This document shows, one piece after another, positions 36,547 to 48,849 of a DNA stretch of 64,000 nt. A model generated the notes under the pieces. It had not been told where the DNA came from and ran no database searches. It worked only from the letters and a program-made list of their open reading frames with translations. The translations under genes and the position numbers were made by a program. The stretch's first letter is position 1, and every line of letters begins with the position of its first letter. The stretch is taken from the NCBI GenBank assembly GCA_021014945.1, contig MU266470.1, forward strand, positions 1 through 64,000, written 5' to 3'. The stretch comes from Leucogyrophana mollusca (Eukaryota; Basidiomycota; Agaricomycetes; Boletales).

Positions 36547-37466
36547 ATGCTTGCTCGTCTATCGCGGCCGTCTGCGCGATGGCTCGAGGTACGAGTCGAA
36601 TCTGCGCTGTCGTCTCCAGAAGAGAACGACGTTCTTGTGAGTGTATATTTTTTTATCGTTGTGATACGGTGCTGACATCTCATCGCCAAGTCCGTGGACG
36701 TGGATGTGTTGGCCTCGTTGATCCTTCCGCACGACTTGTCGTGGAGGCGCGTAGCGGGGCTGTGCGGGCGAACCATCTCGCCTGTGTACAAGGGCTTGCA
36801 AAGCATGGTTCAGGATGATTTTAACCATGTTGCCCGACTACTGTATGAACTCGAACCACTGCCGGAGGATGAAGAAGCGGTGCGTCACTGCCCTTGCCGT
36901 TTGGTTGAGTGGAAAGTTGATGGGTCATTATAGGCATTACCGACGGACGCCAGACGGCCGTCGAGCCCGAAAAAATGTATTGCGGAGAGCAGTGACCCAC
37001 TGCCCTCGGATAACCTACAGCCTGAGCGGCCACGACGGAAACGTCGGCGATCATCTGTTTTGGTACGTGTATATCTCCCTCCTTGCGTCACTACATCTGA
37101 CGCGTGGTTGCGCAGACTGATCCGATCGTAATTCGCTCCACGCATTCTTCTGCCCCGACAATCATCATCACCCCATGTTCGTCGCAAGCACGCGAAACAT
37201 CGTGTTGGGTGCCTTATCAAGACGCATCGTTTGGCATGCAACTGACGGTGCCCACACACTGTGCATTGAACGAGGTCCACCCGCCACTTGCCATCTCATC
37301 TGGCACGTCGCCATATATCGATAACTGGGAATATACTGATGGGCATTGGCGGGCGACGATACCGACCCCGGAGGAACAGTGTAGGAAGGGTCTGTATTCG
37401 AAAGTCGTTGTGACTCGGCGGCGACCTTGTCGCACCTTCCGAACGAGATCTCCAAGTTGCTCATGA
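36547..37466 (+). CDS. unknown 252-aa protein with basic nuclear-localisation-like motif
   Basis: Four exons (36547-36636, 36691-36879, 36934-37062, 37116-37466) give 252 aa, with all introns 51-54 nt and phase 0. Features: N-terminal amphipathic segment LARLSRPSARWLEVRVESA; the ELEPLPEDEE acidic patch; a strong basic cluster RPRRKRRRS (about residues 121-129), a likely NLS; and a C-terminal globular-looking part with DGHWRATIPTPEEQCRKGL and VVVTRRR. The C-terminal block looks conserved enough to be a domain, but I cannot name it. Clean phase and splice sites support a real gene. No upstream exon was found in the 2.9-kb region before it. Confidence 0.65.
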
Positions 37467-37837
37467 TATCTTTGTATCATTATTTACCTCATTTTGCATT
37501 GTTCTTTTTACCATGCTATTATCTATGTAGTCATAGCGCACGGAATGGAACCCCTTTGGTTTGGTTATCAACGTTGTGATCAGCTGGTTACAGCTCCAAA
37601 TCACAGTGCTTTGTCCATGAGGCCTATGAATAGGACGCGGTAATAAGACACGTCGGTTTCGGTACGTGGGGCGTGGGAACTTAACTGGGTACCTTGTCAT
37701 GAAGCTTCGTGTTACAGAGTCCCGCTTCAAGAAGCTGTCCCCGTCTCTCCACTGACCTCCATCTTCCCTTGGTCCTCACAGATTCTGTCAAATATTCTTT
37801 CTTTGCAGGGTATTCAGCTTTGGTGCCTGAACTCACC
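37467..37837. other. intergenic, promoter of the NVJ2-like gene
   Basis: 371 bp between tandem + genes. The frame is open upstream of the chosen ATG at 37838, but the extra sequence lacks an ATG and has leader-like composition. Confidence 0.5.
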
Positions 37838-40800
37838 ATGTCTATTAGGGCATTGGTGTATGCCTATGTTCTGGGAGGCCTGACGTTTATTCCTCTGGTC
37901 ATCTTCGGCCTTATCTTCTATACAGTCTACACCTCTGTACCTGTAGGGGAGCTCGACCCCGCCAAAGATGTCAAAGCACAGCGCGAGCACCAAGTGACCT
38001 CCGAAGATCCGGACACTGCGCCACCACCACCAATACCGCAGTCCGAGCTGAACGACATCCCCAGGACGCGCAAGGGCTGGCTGACTATGCGGCGAACGTT
38101 CGAGGAGACGTCGTTTGACGGGTCGTATGTCACCCTCGTCCGGTCGTTCCTTGATGCGCGGTCAAAGGACCCCAAACGCTCGCGCCCAAAGGATATGTGG
38201 TATGTCGTCTTGAAGGGAAAGGTGCTGTATTTGTATGAGGACGAGGGAATGACGGAGTGTGAGGCGGCTATTGAGCTCGGAGGGCACGATGTTGTTATAT
38301 ACCCCGAGGGGCTCTTAGACGGCGAACTGTACACACGGAGGAACGCCATATGCCTAAAGCCGAAATCCCAGTCGACCGAGAAGCCCATGGCAAGTGTCAC
38401 GAAAGAGATGGCATTCCAAACGGAGGACGCCAGTATCGACGAGAAGGTGGAAGAGGCTGGCGGAAGCTTGAGGAAACGCACGAGGGAGCGCGAAAGGCTG
38501 GTGGAGGAAGAGAAGCGCCGGGATACAGTGCGGGAGGAGGCGTTCAATATCTCTACGCCGTGGTTCATCTTCGTTCGGTCCTGCTCTGAGATGGAGGACT
38601 GGTACCTTTCGCTCGTCCATGCGTCAGATAACCCAGCGAACACCCCAACGCTGACGCCGCTGCAAGCCGTGTTCTTACCTTCGGAGATGAATCGTCTGGT
38701 GAACACCCTGGACGAGCAGCCAGATGTCATCCCGATGCGGTGGCTTAACGCGCTTCTCGGTCGCCTCTTCTTCAGCTTTTACCGTACACAAGTCCTGGAG
38801 TCGTACATTATCGGGCGCCTTATGAAGAAGCTCTCCAAAGTCAAACGTCCGGCCTTCCTCACTGATATCGCGGTCACCCAGTTCTCAGTCGGTAACAAAG
38901 CGCCGACACTCAGCAAACCTATGTTGAAGGAGCTCACCAAAGAGGGCGACGCCTCGCTCGAAGTCCGCCTGTCGTATAAAGGGGAGATACGAGCGACCGT
39001 AGAAACGACGGCAACCATCAACCTCGGTGCGAGGTTCAAATCATACACTGTCAAGTTGGTATTGGCGGTAGTGCTGCGGGAGCTCGAAGGAAACCTCCTC
39101 ATCAAGGTGAAACGTCCACCGAGCAGTCGGATATGGTACGCTTTCACGCAGACGCCACGGATGGTGCTCGACGTTGAGCCTATTGTGAGCGACCGCCAAA
39201 TTACTTGGAGCATGATTCTCAATACCATCGAATCGAAACTCATAGAGACTGTGAGTGCACTTTATCACTTTGCAACGCATACTACGTCTAACACGGGCCT
39301 ATAGATACAAGAGTCGGTGGTGTTGCCCAATATGGACGACATCAGCTTCTTCGACAGTTCTCAGTATTTACATAGGGGTGGGCTCTGGTCAGACGCGGCC
39401 CGACGCGAAAAGCCAGAATCATCTTCACTCTCGGGAGAGGATCCAACCGCATCGGATTCAGGCGGTCCGTCGTCCGGCGAGAATGAGCCATCATCATTAA
39501 AGCGATCGCAATCTGCCGAGGACCTTGTAGCGGATGCGTCTCCGCTCGGGGGTGTTCCCGTCGTTCGAGCGGCAACGGCTACCGGAGTGACGGATGCCAG
39601 CACAAAGGCATCGAGGCGCCGTTCGTGGTTCGCCAGTGCGACGGGTGACGACTCTGATATCGCCGAGGGCTCACAAGGGGCCGAAGAGAGTGCTCAAGAG
39701 GAGACAGAGCGTGGTCGCCGAACGAGAGAGGAGAGCTCTGCAACACCTCGATCGCATTCGATTCCCAATCCATCTCCAGACCCTGATAGACCCATCGCCT
39801 CCGTCGTGCCAGAGCTGGAGAATGACGAGGAGGTACATGGATACTTGTCACCCCAGTTTTCCCCTCGATCTGCGTCCACGCACTCGCAAGCTCGGTCACG
39901 GTCATCACGCACCCACTCCATCTCGTCATCGACTGGCGGCGACGATGCCTCTTCCAACTATCTTTCCGACTCGAGCGCAACTTCCAAGAGTCCACGAAAT
40001 TCTATCGGAGGGTCTACAACTACCAGCTCATTCTTGTCAACGCTTAAGTCAAAGGCAGGGGACAAACAGGCTCTTAGCAACTCTGCCAAAGAGGCGATGA
40101 GGAAGTGGGGTGTCAACTGGGGCGGGCTCAAGAAGGACAGCCCTACAAATGGGTCTCAGGAGGACGTACCTGACGTTGGACCGTCTGATCCTCGTACCCG
40201 GACAGACAGTAATAACCTCTCGCACGGGGCACGCCCCAGTTATGCGGAGGTCCGGGCAGCCGTCGCCGAGCGGAAGGAACGCGACAAGGCAGTTGACAGA
40301 GAGGAGGCAGCTTCTTCTGACCCTATTCCCATCCCTATGAGCGGGAAGGGCAAGTCAAGGTCAACCAGCGCTTCGAGCGGCCATGCCTCGGCATCCCCGG
40401 CGTCTCCTCTCCCCAGAATGGAGGCAGGTGCATCAGAAGGAAGCACATCATCCAAATTTGCTGCTCCTTCCATTTCCCGGACAACAACCGAGAACTCCTC
40501 GCATGATCCCTTCAAAGACCGCGATTTGACAGAAGGAGATGACCTTCGCCCTTCTGCACCCCCCATTCATACTCAGCCATCGCAGGCCAGAACTATGACT
40601 ATCCCAGGCATCCACGCCAGTCATCGCGGCGAAGTGATGTCGATGGGCTACGTCGCCCCTTCGTCACCGCCTCCAGAAAACAAATCGAAGGCACCGGCAA
40701 TACAGAGCGTGTATCGACTATGGAAAAGTCCCATACTGGCTGGTCAGCAGCAAGGCTCAGAACTGCAACCTGCCTCACGGTCAGAAGCTGCAGAACGTAA

Positions 40801-41176
40801 TAAAGACGTCGCGCCGCTGTCGCTTTCCGCCGAGCCGGCATCTCCGCCACCGCGACCTGTTCCTCCCCCTCTCCCTCCGCGGACTATATCATCTGTTGCG
40901 GTTCGACACTCACCCGATGCTTCCAAGAACCCCGCCGACTTGGGAACTCTAGGTGTATCACCCGCATCGGAAGCTCTGAAGTCGATTGCAACAAAGGATG
41001 AGACCAAGCGTGCGCCACTGGACCCAAGTTCACCAATAACTCCGAGTGTCAGTCAGCCCCAAGAGGACTCGCGTGATTTGGGAGCAGGCGCTGCACGTCA
41101 AGAAAACTTAACACCAACAGCCCCGGCTAATAGACCGCCACTACCGCCACGCCGAACAGTACAAGCCCCCGCATGA
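37838..41176 (+). CDS. NVJ2/TEX2-like lipid-transfer protein (PH + SMP domains)
   Basis: Two exons (37838-39250, 39305-41176) give 1094 aa. An N-terminal membrane anchor (about residues 8-28, [20 protein letters not shown]) is followed by a PH-like domain (about 85-285, [49 protein letters not shown]). The SMP lipid-binding domain is at about 305-475 ([20 protein letters not shown] through [20 protein letters not shown]). A 600-residue disordered Ser/Pro tail follows. Known role of the family: ER-anchored, tubular-lipid-binding transport at membrane contact sites (nucleus-vacuole junction in yeast). The start ATG places the anchor at the extreme N-terminus, as in yeast Nvj2. The C-terminal length is much greater than the yeast protein. 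Confidence 0.92.
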
Positions 41177-41850
41177 TGTTTGAAGCTTGTGTGCATTGTA
41201 TTTACAGCCCCGACGCGGGCCACGTCGTTGAATAACATATTGCGATTTGGATATAACGGTTTTTTCCCGCTGTTATTACAGTATGTTCCCACCGTAACGC
41301 GTTGTTCCGACGTGGACATGACGTTGTTCGGAGGGCGCTAGGCAGCAGAGACCACAGCCTTTTAGAAAAAACCTCGAGATTTTCATGCCCACATTGCGTT
41401 TCGGCAGGCTTGACGGCTTTTTGCCATGCGCCAAGACTGACATATTTGACAAGCGGGGGCGAGGCAAGGCTCCGAAATGGTGGTCGTCAAGGCAGGCCCG
41501 GGACAGCGTCAACTATAACGCAAGGCTTGCTGACCCTGGCGTGAATATAATTTGACCATAACTTACGCCCGAGGAAAGGGAACCAGACGGAAAGACTGCG
41601 ATCATTCCTGTTATCTTTCTGTCTTTCCTTCGCCTGGGCTCGCGACGATTCTCGCCTGTTGGATCCATCGATAAACATATCGGTTGGCCTTTAACCTCGT
41701 CTCCAAGACTGGCTCTGCACAGGTATGGCTGCTAAGCGAGCCGGCATTTTTGGAGACTTGAGCTAAAGGTTAACCGGTCTCTTGAGACCTGAACAGACTT
41801 TGAACAATAACCGCATCGACGACGCCAGAACTCCATTCCTCGACGAAGGA
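41177..41850. other. intergenic
   Basis: 674 bp between two + genes; 3' flank of the NVJ2-like gene and promoter of the next. No coding frame or repeat seen. Confidence 0.5.
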
Positions 41851-44800
41851 ATGAACTACAGCCCTCGTCCTGATTCCCAGTTTCAAGTCGCAGTACCTGC
41901 AACTGGTTCTTCGCTCCAGATATCTCCCAATCTAGAAGCACTGCTACAGCACGATGAGTGGAGTCGGCGCGGTTCAGGTTCACCCACAAGTTTGAGCCAG
42001 CCATCCCCGCAGTTGTCGGGATTTGCAGTTAGCTTGCCTCCTCCACCTCCCCGGAATCCTGCTAGGAAGGCTGTACCCCAGGAGCCGCGTGCCAAAGATA
42101 CCCATCGGAAGAAGAGCACTAATGTTAGCACCGACTCTTGGCCAGACGCCCTGCCTCTTCAGAGTGCAGCCGATGGTTCAGGTGGTCACTCTACTCCCGC
42201 TTCGTCCAGGCCCGCAACGCCAAACCCTTATATCAACCCAACACCCATAGTTAAGACTATAAATAACGTTGCAGACCAAGGTGTGTTTTCCCTCGCACAT
42301 TCTGACTTTTTCAACAGCTCGGTCTCACGATCATCGCAGATGCGTCTCCAACCTCCCAACGGTCTGAGCAGGCACGACAATACGAGGGCCGTGCATCGCC
42401 TTCTCTCAGCGTGCCGGAGGTTTGCCGCGGCTTACCCACCCCGGATCTGCAGCAACACGTTCTCTCTTCCCACCGATCCTCCCCGGCCTTGTACAAGGTT
42501 GAGAAGATTCTGAGTAAAGGAAAGGGATCACTGAGTCTCTTCGCTGGAGGTGCTATACCAGGCAGTTCGAAGATCAAACGCGACCAAGTTCGTCTGTCTC
42601 ACCGTGCTCACCGCACCGATCTCGAGGACGTGACAGTACGTCGGTCAATAGCATCCAGTGAGCTTTTTACAAACGTGATACCATTCTGCCGCGCCGTCCT
42701 CATGCCGGTTGCTTGAAGCACCAGATTTGCAACAGGTCCAGGGACTGGGGGACAAGAGAGTGTCGCATCAGTTATCCGCGTTTGGTGCGGACACAGCCAC
42801 TATAGCCAGTGCTTCTTCACGTTTGATGTCGGGCTCGCGGTCACCGCGACAACCGTCATCTGCGCGACCGACGGAAGATATAGATCCTACTTGGCCAGCG
42901 GTTTCCCGTCCCTCTTCATACTCAAGCTCCTCGACGCGCTCGCACTCCCTTGATTCTCCTTCGGTTTCATCGTCTTCATCTTCGGATTCGTACCATCACA
43001 TTCCTAACGCCATATATCCAACATCCCCATCTGATTCAGATTATAATATACCGAGGTTGCCTGCCCTGGAACGCATGCCTAGCTTTCATCAAGAATCATT
43101 CATGGATTTCTTTTCGCCATCTAGTCTAGATGACACGGATTTCACCCATCAACAGCAAAGCGCCCCGTCCCATGCCTCACAACCTAATTTATTTCTCCGT
43201 CGCCCATCAGTGGCATCAGAGATGGAAACTACCAGCCTTTACTCTACATCCTCAGCTAATGTCTCATCAGAAACCCTTGCAAGTATGGTATTTGCTCCAC
43301 CTAGCCCGACTATCGGTTCCGCTGCGGGCTCCGGCGAACTGCCTTCGCCCTCGTCAGCTTATCCCGGAGGGGATTCGCTTTCGCTTTCGACATCTACAAT
43401 TGCTCTATCCCAAATGGTTTTTGCCCCTCCTAGCCCCACGGGCCCTAGCAATCCACCATCTCCTACTTATCACCGACGTTTCTCCTCCTCCTCGTCTGCA
43501 TCGTCCCTCGCCCCATTGGAATTTGCTCCTCCGAGTCCCATGTCAGATACGGGCAAGCCGCCTTTGCCGACAACCCCTAAACCAGTATTCAGACGGAGAG
43601 ACAGACGTCGCTTAGATAAACGCTCACTCAGCGCGTCACCACATCCCGCCTTCACAAAGTTCGCAAACCCACTGCCCCCTACTACCAACGTGCTCGATGC
43701 GAATGAGCGTGCCGACCTTATTCGGAGAAATCGTAAACTCGCGCAAGTGTTTGGCCAAACTCCCGGTGCGGAGATGCTTGCGACAGATGGGGATGAGCCA
43801 CGGTTATTCAAAATATTGCCTCCACCCGCATTGGCCGCATTTCTCGGACTGGCAAAACAACGTAACCACCGGCATGCTATGTCTGTATCCGTCGCACTCA
43901 AAACTCCTGGCCACAGAACGGAGCCAACATCTCCCTGGCAGGTTCTTGACAATCCATGGTCACCGGGCAGAAGGCACTCGAGCCCTCTGAGTCCAGATGG
44001 TTTCACCTTATACTTTGATTCTGCAGGGGCAGCCACAGATCAGGAGTACACTGCCTCCTGCTCACGAGATCCACATTACCACGCGGGTCCCCCAACTTCT
44101 TTCATCGATCTATCAGACGAAGATATCCTGAACGATGGTGCTTCGGCCATCAGTGGTTTGAGCATTCCCAAGAAGGGAGGGAGGTCCCGCGACTACCGTT
44201 ACTCGACAACGACTCCCTCCCTCGCGGAAAGCCTGAGTCCAGAAGCACAGTTAGAAGCAGACAAACGTCGAAAGAGGGAGAAGTTAGCTAAGCTCCACCG
44301 GTTCCTTGGGTCCCGTGTTCCTACGGACCTTGTAGTTGGCGCTCTCGCCGCTCCGTCCTTGCCTCCTTCCCCGCACCCCGACTTCACGACTGAAGACGCC
44401 TCTCGTCCAATCTGGATGCAGCGACGGCGGAGTGGATCCGCTCTACCGACAAGGTCCGAGCCGTTTGACAGAGTCAAAGAAGAATTGGGTGGTGAAGAGA
44501 AGGCTCTTAATGTAAGGCGTGCGCAGAAGATGGAGAAGGTATGTTTTTTCTGCATTAAGCAATTATTTCACTGACCAGCCCTTACAGGTGTTTGGCATAC
44601 CCCCTCCTCAGACGCTGTATCACACTCGTCCTCTACCTTCGGTGCCAGTCCATTCCCAGCCCACCTCTCCCACAGGCAACGTGTCTCCGCCATTTTACCC
44701 ATCTATCTCCCCCGTCCTTGAACGCAATCTTAATCAGTCTGCGTACACCAAGACGAAGGGAAAACGTTATGAGCGTCCAGGAACCTCAGAATCGACGAGG

Positions 44801-45451
44801 CTTTTGTTGCCCAACACACCCAACACGAGCGTATCCGTTGACTACGGATCTGGATACCAAGATGTTCTCGCGCGTTCGACAGTCTACATGAACTATCATC
44901 AATCCTTAAACTCCCTGACCGATATCATCGATAGAGTGAGTGGTGACTGTCCTAGTTACGTGTCCGGGATACTAAATGGAAAAATTTAGGATGACAAGGA
45001 GTCGCTGGCAGAACTTCACAGATATCTTCACGGCGACGTGATGGACTCACCGATAGACGAGCAACCAAAGATAGATCCTCGCCGTGCCTCTGGATCATAC
45101 TCCATCCGGTCCGAGCGTCGGCACTCTCTGCCAACCCGCACATCGATCGCCTCGTTCTCGTCAGAGTTGACCTTGCCTTCCACCAAACCAGAGGCAACGG
45201 ACTTCCAGTTGCGGCGGCGGAGGGCTGCGAAGTTAACGAACTTCTTTGGCGTGGATTATCGAGAGCTGATTGACGACGTTCTGGAGAGCATCGAGAAAGG
45301 CGTTGAAGAAGAGCGGAGGAGAGGAACTCTTCAGCCTGAAGAAGTCGAGGTCAGTCTTCGATTATTCTTCTTGTGTGACCAGTACTCATCCCGTCTCTAG
45401 GTGTTGCTGCACAAGGTCCAGAGCCTCAGAAAACGCGACTCCTTCTCATAG
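41851..45451 (+). CDS. unknown 1095-aa serine-rich protein with four FxG helical motifs
   Basis: Six exons (41851-42280, 42340-42635, 42736-44538, 44588-44935, 44990-45349, 45401-45451) give 1095 aa. Most of it is Ser/Pro-rich and disordered. Four short basic-helix motifs recur: RNRKLAQVFGQTPG (about 571), REKLAKLHRFLGSRVP (about 755), RAQKMEKVFGIPPP (about 836) and RRAAKLTNFFGVDYRELI (about 1033). The last leads to a conserved-looking C-terminal helix (DDVLESIEKGVEEER, HKVQSLRKR). A separate FAPPSP repeat occurs three times (about 427, 468, 504). I recognise the C-terminal block as fungal-conserved but cannot name it. Splice choices at 42339 and 42735 were set by frame. Confidence 0.75.
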
Positions 45452-45588
45452 TCTACCTCCATATTTTTCCCTCCATGTCCTCACTCTGTATTTTGCATAG
45501 GCACACTACTTCATCATTTTCCACACGTGTACCAGTCCTATTCACAATGGCATGTCACGATGATCTGCACTAAACAAGAACGCAAGCA

Positions 45589-48500
45589 CTACAGAATCAC
45601 TAGATCTCCTCGACATGAATGACACCAGAAGATATGAGACTCGTCCATAAATTGAGGGCGCTTTGAAAAGTGGTCAGGGTGTAATGATCCAACATCTGAG
45701 TGGCGTACTGTAGGAGAGGAGGGGACATTCCCCTGTGGTATAGGTGATAGCGCGCGCGACGATGAATGGCTTCCGAGGGAGGCGGCAGCTTCGCTATCTA
45801 TGCGTGCTTTCAGCATGCTAAGACTGACTTGCCGCTTGTGCCGAGTCTCGGGAGACAGACCGACGTCGAAAACGGATCGGGAAGATGGGGGAACGAGATT
45901 ACTTGGCTTGTGACCAAATGATCCACGCCGTACGTCTGTTTGGCTGAGAGCTCTACTAGCAGGTCTGGCGGGGTTTCCAGGAGAAAATGGTCGCGTAGTT
46001 GCTCTTGACGCGGAACGCGTTTGGGCGAGCTGATCCTCTAGTATGCTCACTTGCTTCTGAAGGTTGTGTGACTTGGCTTGAGCTTCGAAAACGGACGTCT
46101 CCAGCGCACGTATTTGCGACGATGCGGACGAGAGTTCGATGGCATGCTGTTGTCTGAGGGAGCTCAGCATCTCGTCGTCCAATGAGCGAGGTCCTTGCGA
46201 CGTTGTTGCAGACGAGACCATCTCCCTGAGATCCTCGATCTCTTCCTCCCTTGATGCTAACTCAGCGCGAAGGGACTCGAGCTCGTCGTTGGATCGGCCT
46301 ATGAAGTTGTGTTGCTCTTCGTCGCTAGTTCTGTACGATCGAATTTGCGACTCCAGGCTGGCAATATCCTCCTCCTGCCGTTGGGCTTCGCCGGTCAACC
46401 GGGCTATGGCTTCCAACTGCTTGATCTCCGTCTGTCGAAATCTAGTCCGCTCGGTGTCCATACTGCGAACGGCAGCCTGTGTGGTGCCAAGCTCATTCTC
46501 CAAATCTGAGTAGCCTCTCTGCAGCTCCGCGATGGTCTTCTGGAAAGACACCCTATCCTTCTCTCGCAAGGATTCGGCCTCCTCTCGAAGGCTCCCAAGT
46601 TCATCTGCCCGCCCCGTCGCCTCGATGACCTCGTTCTCCAGCTTCGAGATGACACCATCACGATTCCTCTGATCATGCTCTAGTTTGTCGATCTTCTCCA
46701 TCAATTCCAGCTTGGTGGAAATGAGTTCGATAATCTTGGGTCGCATTTCATCCAACGAACGCATCAGAGTTGTCCCTTCCGCTTGGAGGTCCTTCTGTGT
46801 CTTTTCAGCATCCTCCGCGCGCCTTGCGGCAGCTCTCAGTTCATTCTGAGCGGTTTGGAGTGCTCTATTGCTTGAAGACAACTCGGACGCGACCTCTCCG
46901 AGTTTCTGTTGGAGCTGTCTGACGGCGCTCTGATTAAATTCGACCTGAGACTGAAGCGCGGATTTTTCCTCCAATAGAGCATCCCGCTGGTTATCAGTAG
47001 ATTCTAGATGCTGTTGCAAGGCAGAATGTTGTTCCTCCAAAGCGGCGTGCTTCGTCTGCCACTCTGTCTCACCAGCGCTGCGTAGTCGGAGTTGAGACTC
47101 AATCTCGTCTTTCTCGGTTCTAATACTGGCATGCGTCTGGGGCAAAGTGTTGATATTACTGTGACTCGCCGGTTAACGAAAGGAACAGGCTTACCTGCTT
47201 GAGCTTGGAAAGCTGAAACTCAAGCTCGTCAGCCCGATCCTGCGTATTTTTCAGCGACTCTGCCAGCCGCTCCGCGCGGTCATCACTTTGAATCTGTTCT
47301 TCAAGCTCGCGCACTCTTCTCTGATGTTGATCCGAAGTGCCGCGGAGCTCTTCGACAGTAGCGAGTGCCAATTGATGTTCCCGTTCCTAAAGTCTGTGAG
47401 TGAACGTTTAAGGACACACTGCAATAAATGGTTTACTTGGTCCCGGTATTTGTCCGTAAGGTCCTTCTCCCTTCCAACAGACTCCTGGAGCTCCCGACTT
47501 GTCTTCAGTGAACTGGCCTCTAAAAACTGGACGCGCTTGTCCAGACCCTGGGACTTCTTTCGCTCTTCCTGCAGAAGGGAGTCTTTCTCTGCGCTCTCTG
47601 GAGGAACGTAAGTGACTACACCTCTCCGTGAAGCGCATACACGCACCCATTTCGAGCTCCTCCAGACGAGCTACTGAGGCTGCTAGAGACGCTTTCTCGG
47701 AAACAAGTAGAGCTATCGTCTGTTGGCGATTTTGGTCCTGGTCCATCCAGTCCTTCTGGAGCTCTGAATGCTTGGCTTGCAAGTCCTGGATCCTGTCATT
47801 CGATTGTGCAACGTCGGTATCCAGCTGGCGAACGCGATCTTCAGCAGCCTCAGCGCGAGCATACGCCTCTTCCAACGACGCCATTGCCTTCTGAACCTCT
47901 ACATCCGAGGATGGTCAAGAAAACGAAATAAACGAAACACTCCCCCACCCACCAGACTCAAGAGTCTTGACACGCTGGAGGCCTTCCGTCAAGGCTTTTG
48001 TTGTGTCATCGTTGACTGAAGTGAGACGCTGCAGCTCCTTAACATCGGCAGCGCGAAGGCCTTGCAGTGATTGATTGTCTCGAGACAGTTCATCAGCGCG
48101 ACGTACGGCGTCCTGAAGACCCTGTCCCGTTTGCTGAAGCTGGGATTCAAGTTCCTGATAACGCCTGCGTTCGTCTTGCAGAAGCTTCTCGGATTCTCGA
48201 GCAGCTACATAACCCAGATGGTCAAATTATAGCAGGCCGCTTCCAAGGACGAACTTACTAGACTCTGCACCTTCCAGACGCGTAAGGGAGGCCTGCAGGG
48301 CTGAGACATCATTCCGCAATGATGTGATGGTCTCTCGTTGTTCGTCAACCAATGCACGTAGTTCTTCAGAATCCTGCTGGGATACAGCTGACGGTAGTGC
48401 GGGTGCCGGCGATGCCACGGGCTTGTCCAAAGCGGGGGGAGGAGACTTTGCTGGCAAAGAAGCCTCCGGAGTCGTTAACGGTGTACTCGCGCTTGGCTTC

Positions 48501-48849
48501 GGAACATCTGCTCTCGGTAGCGACTCGATCCAATTTGCGTCGGAATCCGTCGGAGAGAATCTGTATTGTATAGCTGCAGTTGCAGTCCATGCTTCCGCAC
48601 GAATAGCAGGTACTTACAGGTCTCCAATGTCGTTCTTTCCGTCCTCTGTGGGCGCTGGCGGTTCCGAAGGCGCAGGAGTAAACGACCGCGACGGCGGGGG
48701 ACTAGCTAGTGCCCCGCTACCTCCGGTTTTCTTTTGTCGTTTCTTGAGCTGTTCAAGGGCTATAAGTCCAATTGGAGTCGCAGCTGCGCAGTGGGACATA
48801 CCAGAGCTTTTGCTCTTGCGGCTTTTGCAGCTCGGTCATCTTCAGACAT
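45589..48849 (-). CDS. long coiled-coil protein, golgin-like, with C-terminal CHSC tail
   Basis: Eight exons (48849-48802, 48748-48618, 48560-48259, 48204-47953, 47898-47647, 47597-47437, 47386-47195, 47136-45589) give 961 aa. The short basic N-terminus DRAAKAARAKALLKKRQKKT resembles the start of Golgi coiled-coil proteins. A Pro/Ser linker, a small conserved-looking motif (LFSPTDSDANWIESLPRA) and about 650 residues of heptad-rich coiled coil follow, then a Ser-rich region. The tail reads MDESHIFWCHSCRGDLVIL. No GRIP or GRAB domain is visible, so Golgi localisation is an inference. The first acceptor is placed at 48749 because it restores the helix across the junction. It converges with the preceding + gene, 137 bp apart. 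Confidence 0.82.

Noticed and set aside
37927..38730. 267-codon minus-strand frame
   Set aside because: Fully antisense to the PH/SMP region of the NVJ2-like gene; its composition mirrors the real gene.
43470..44036. 188-codon minus-strand frame
   Set aside because: Antisense to the serine-rich FxG protein; no family and no splice support.
46139..46513. + strand frame of 124 codons
   Set aside because: Shadow of the coiled-coil gene on the opposite strand; Ser/Leu-rich as expected for the complement of Glu/Gln codons.
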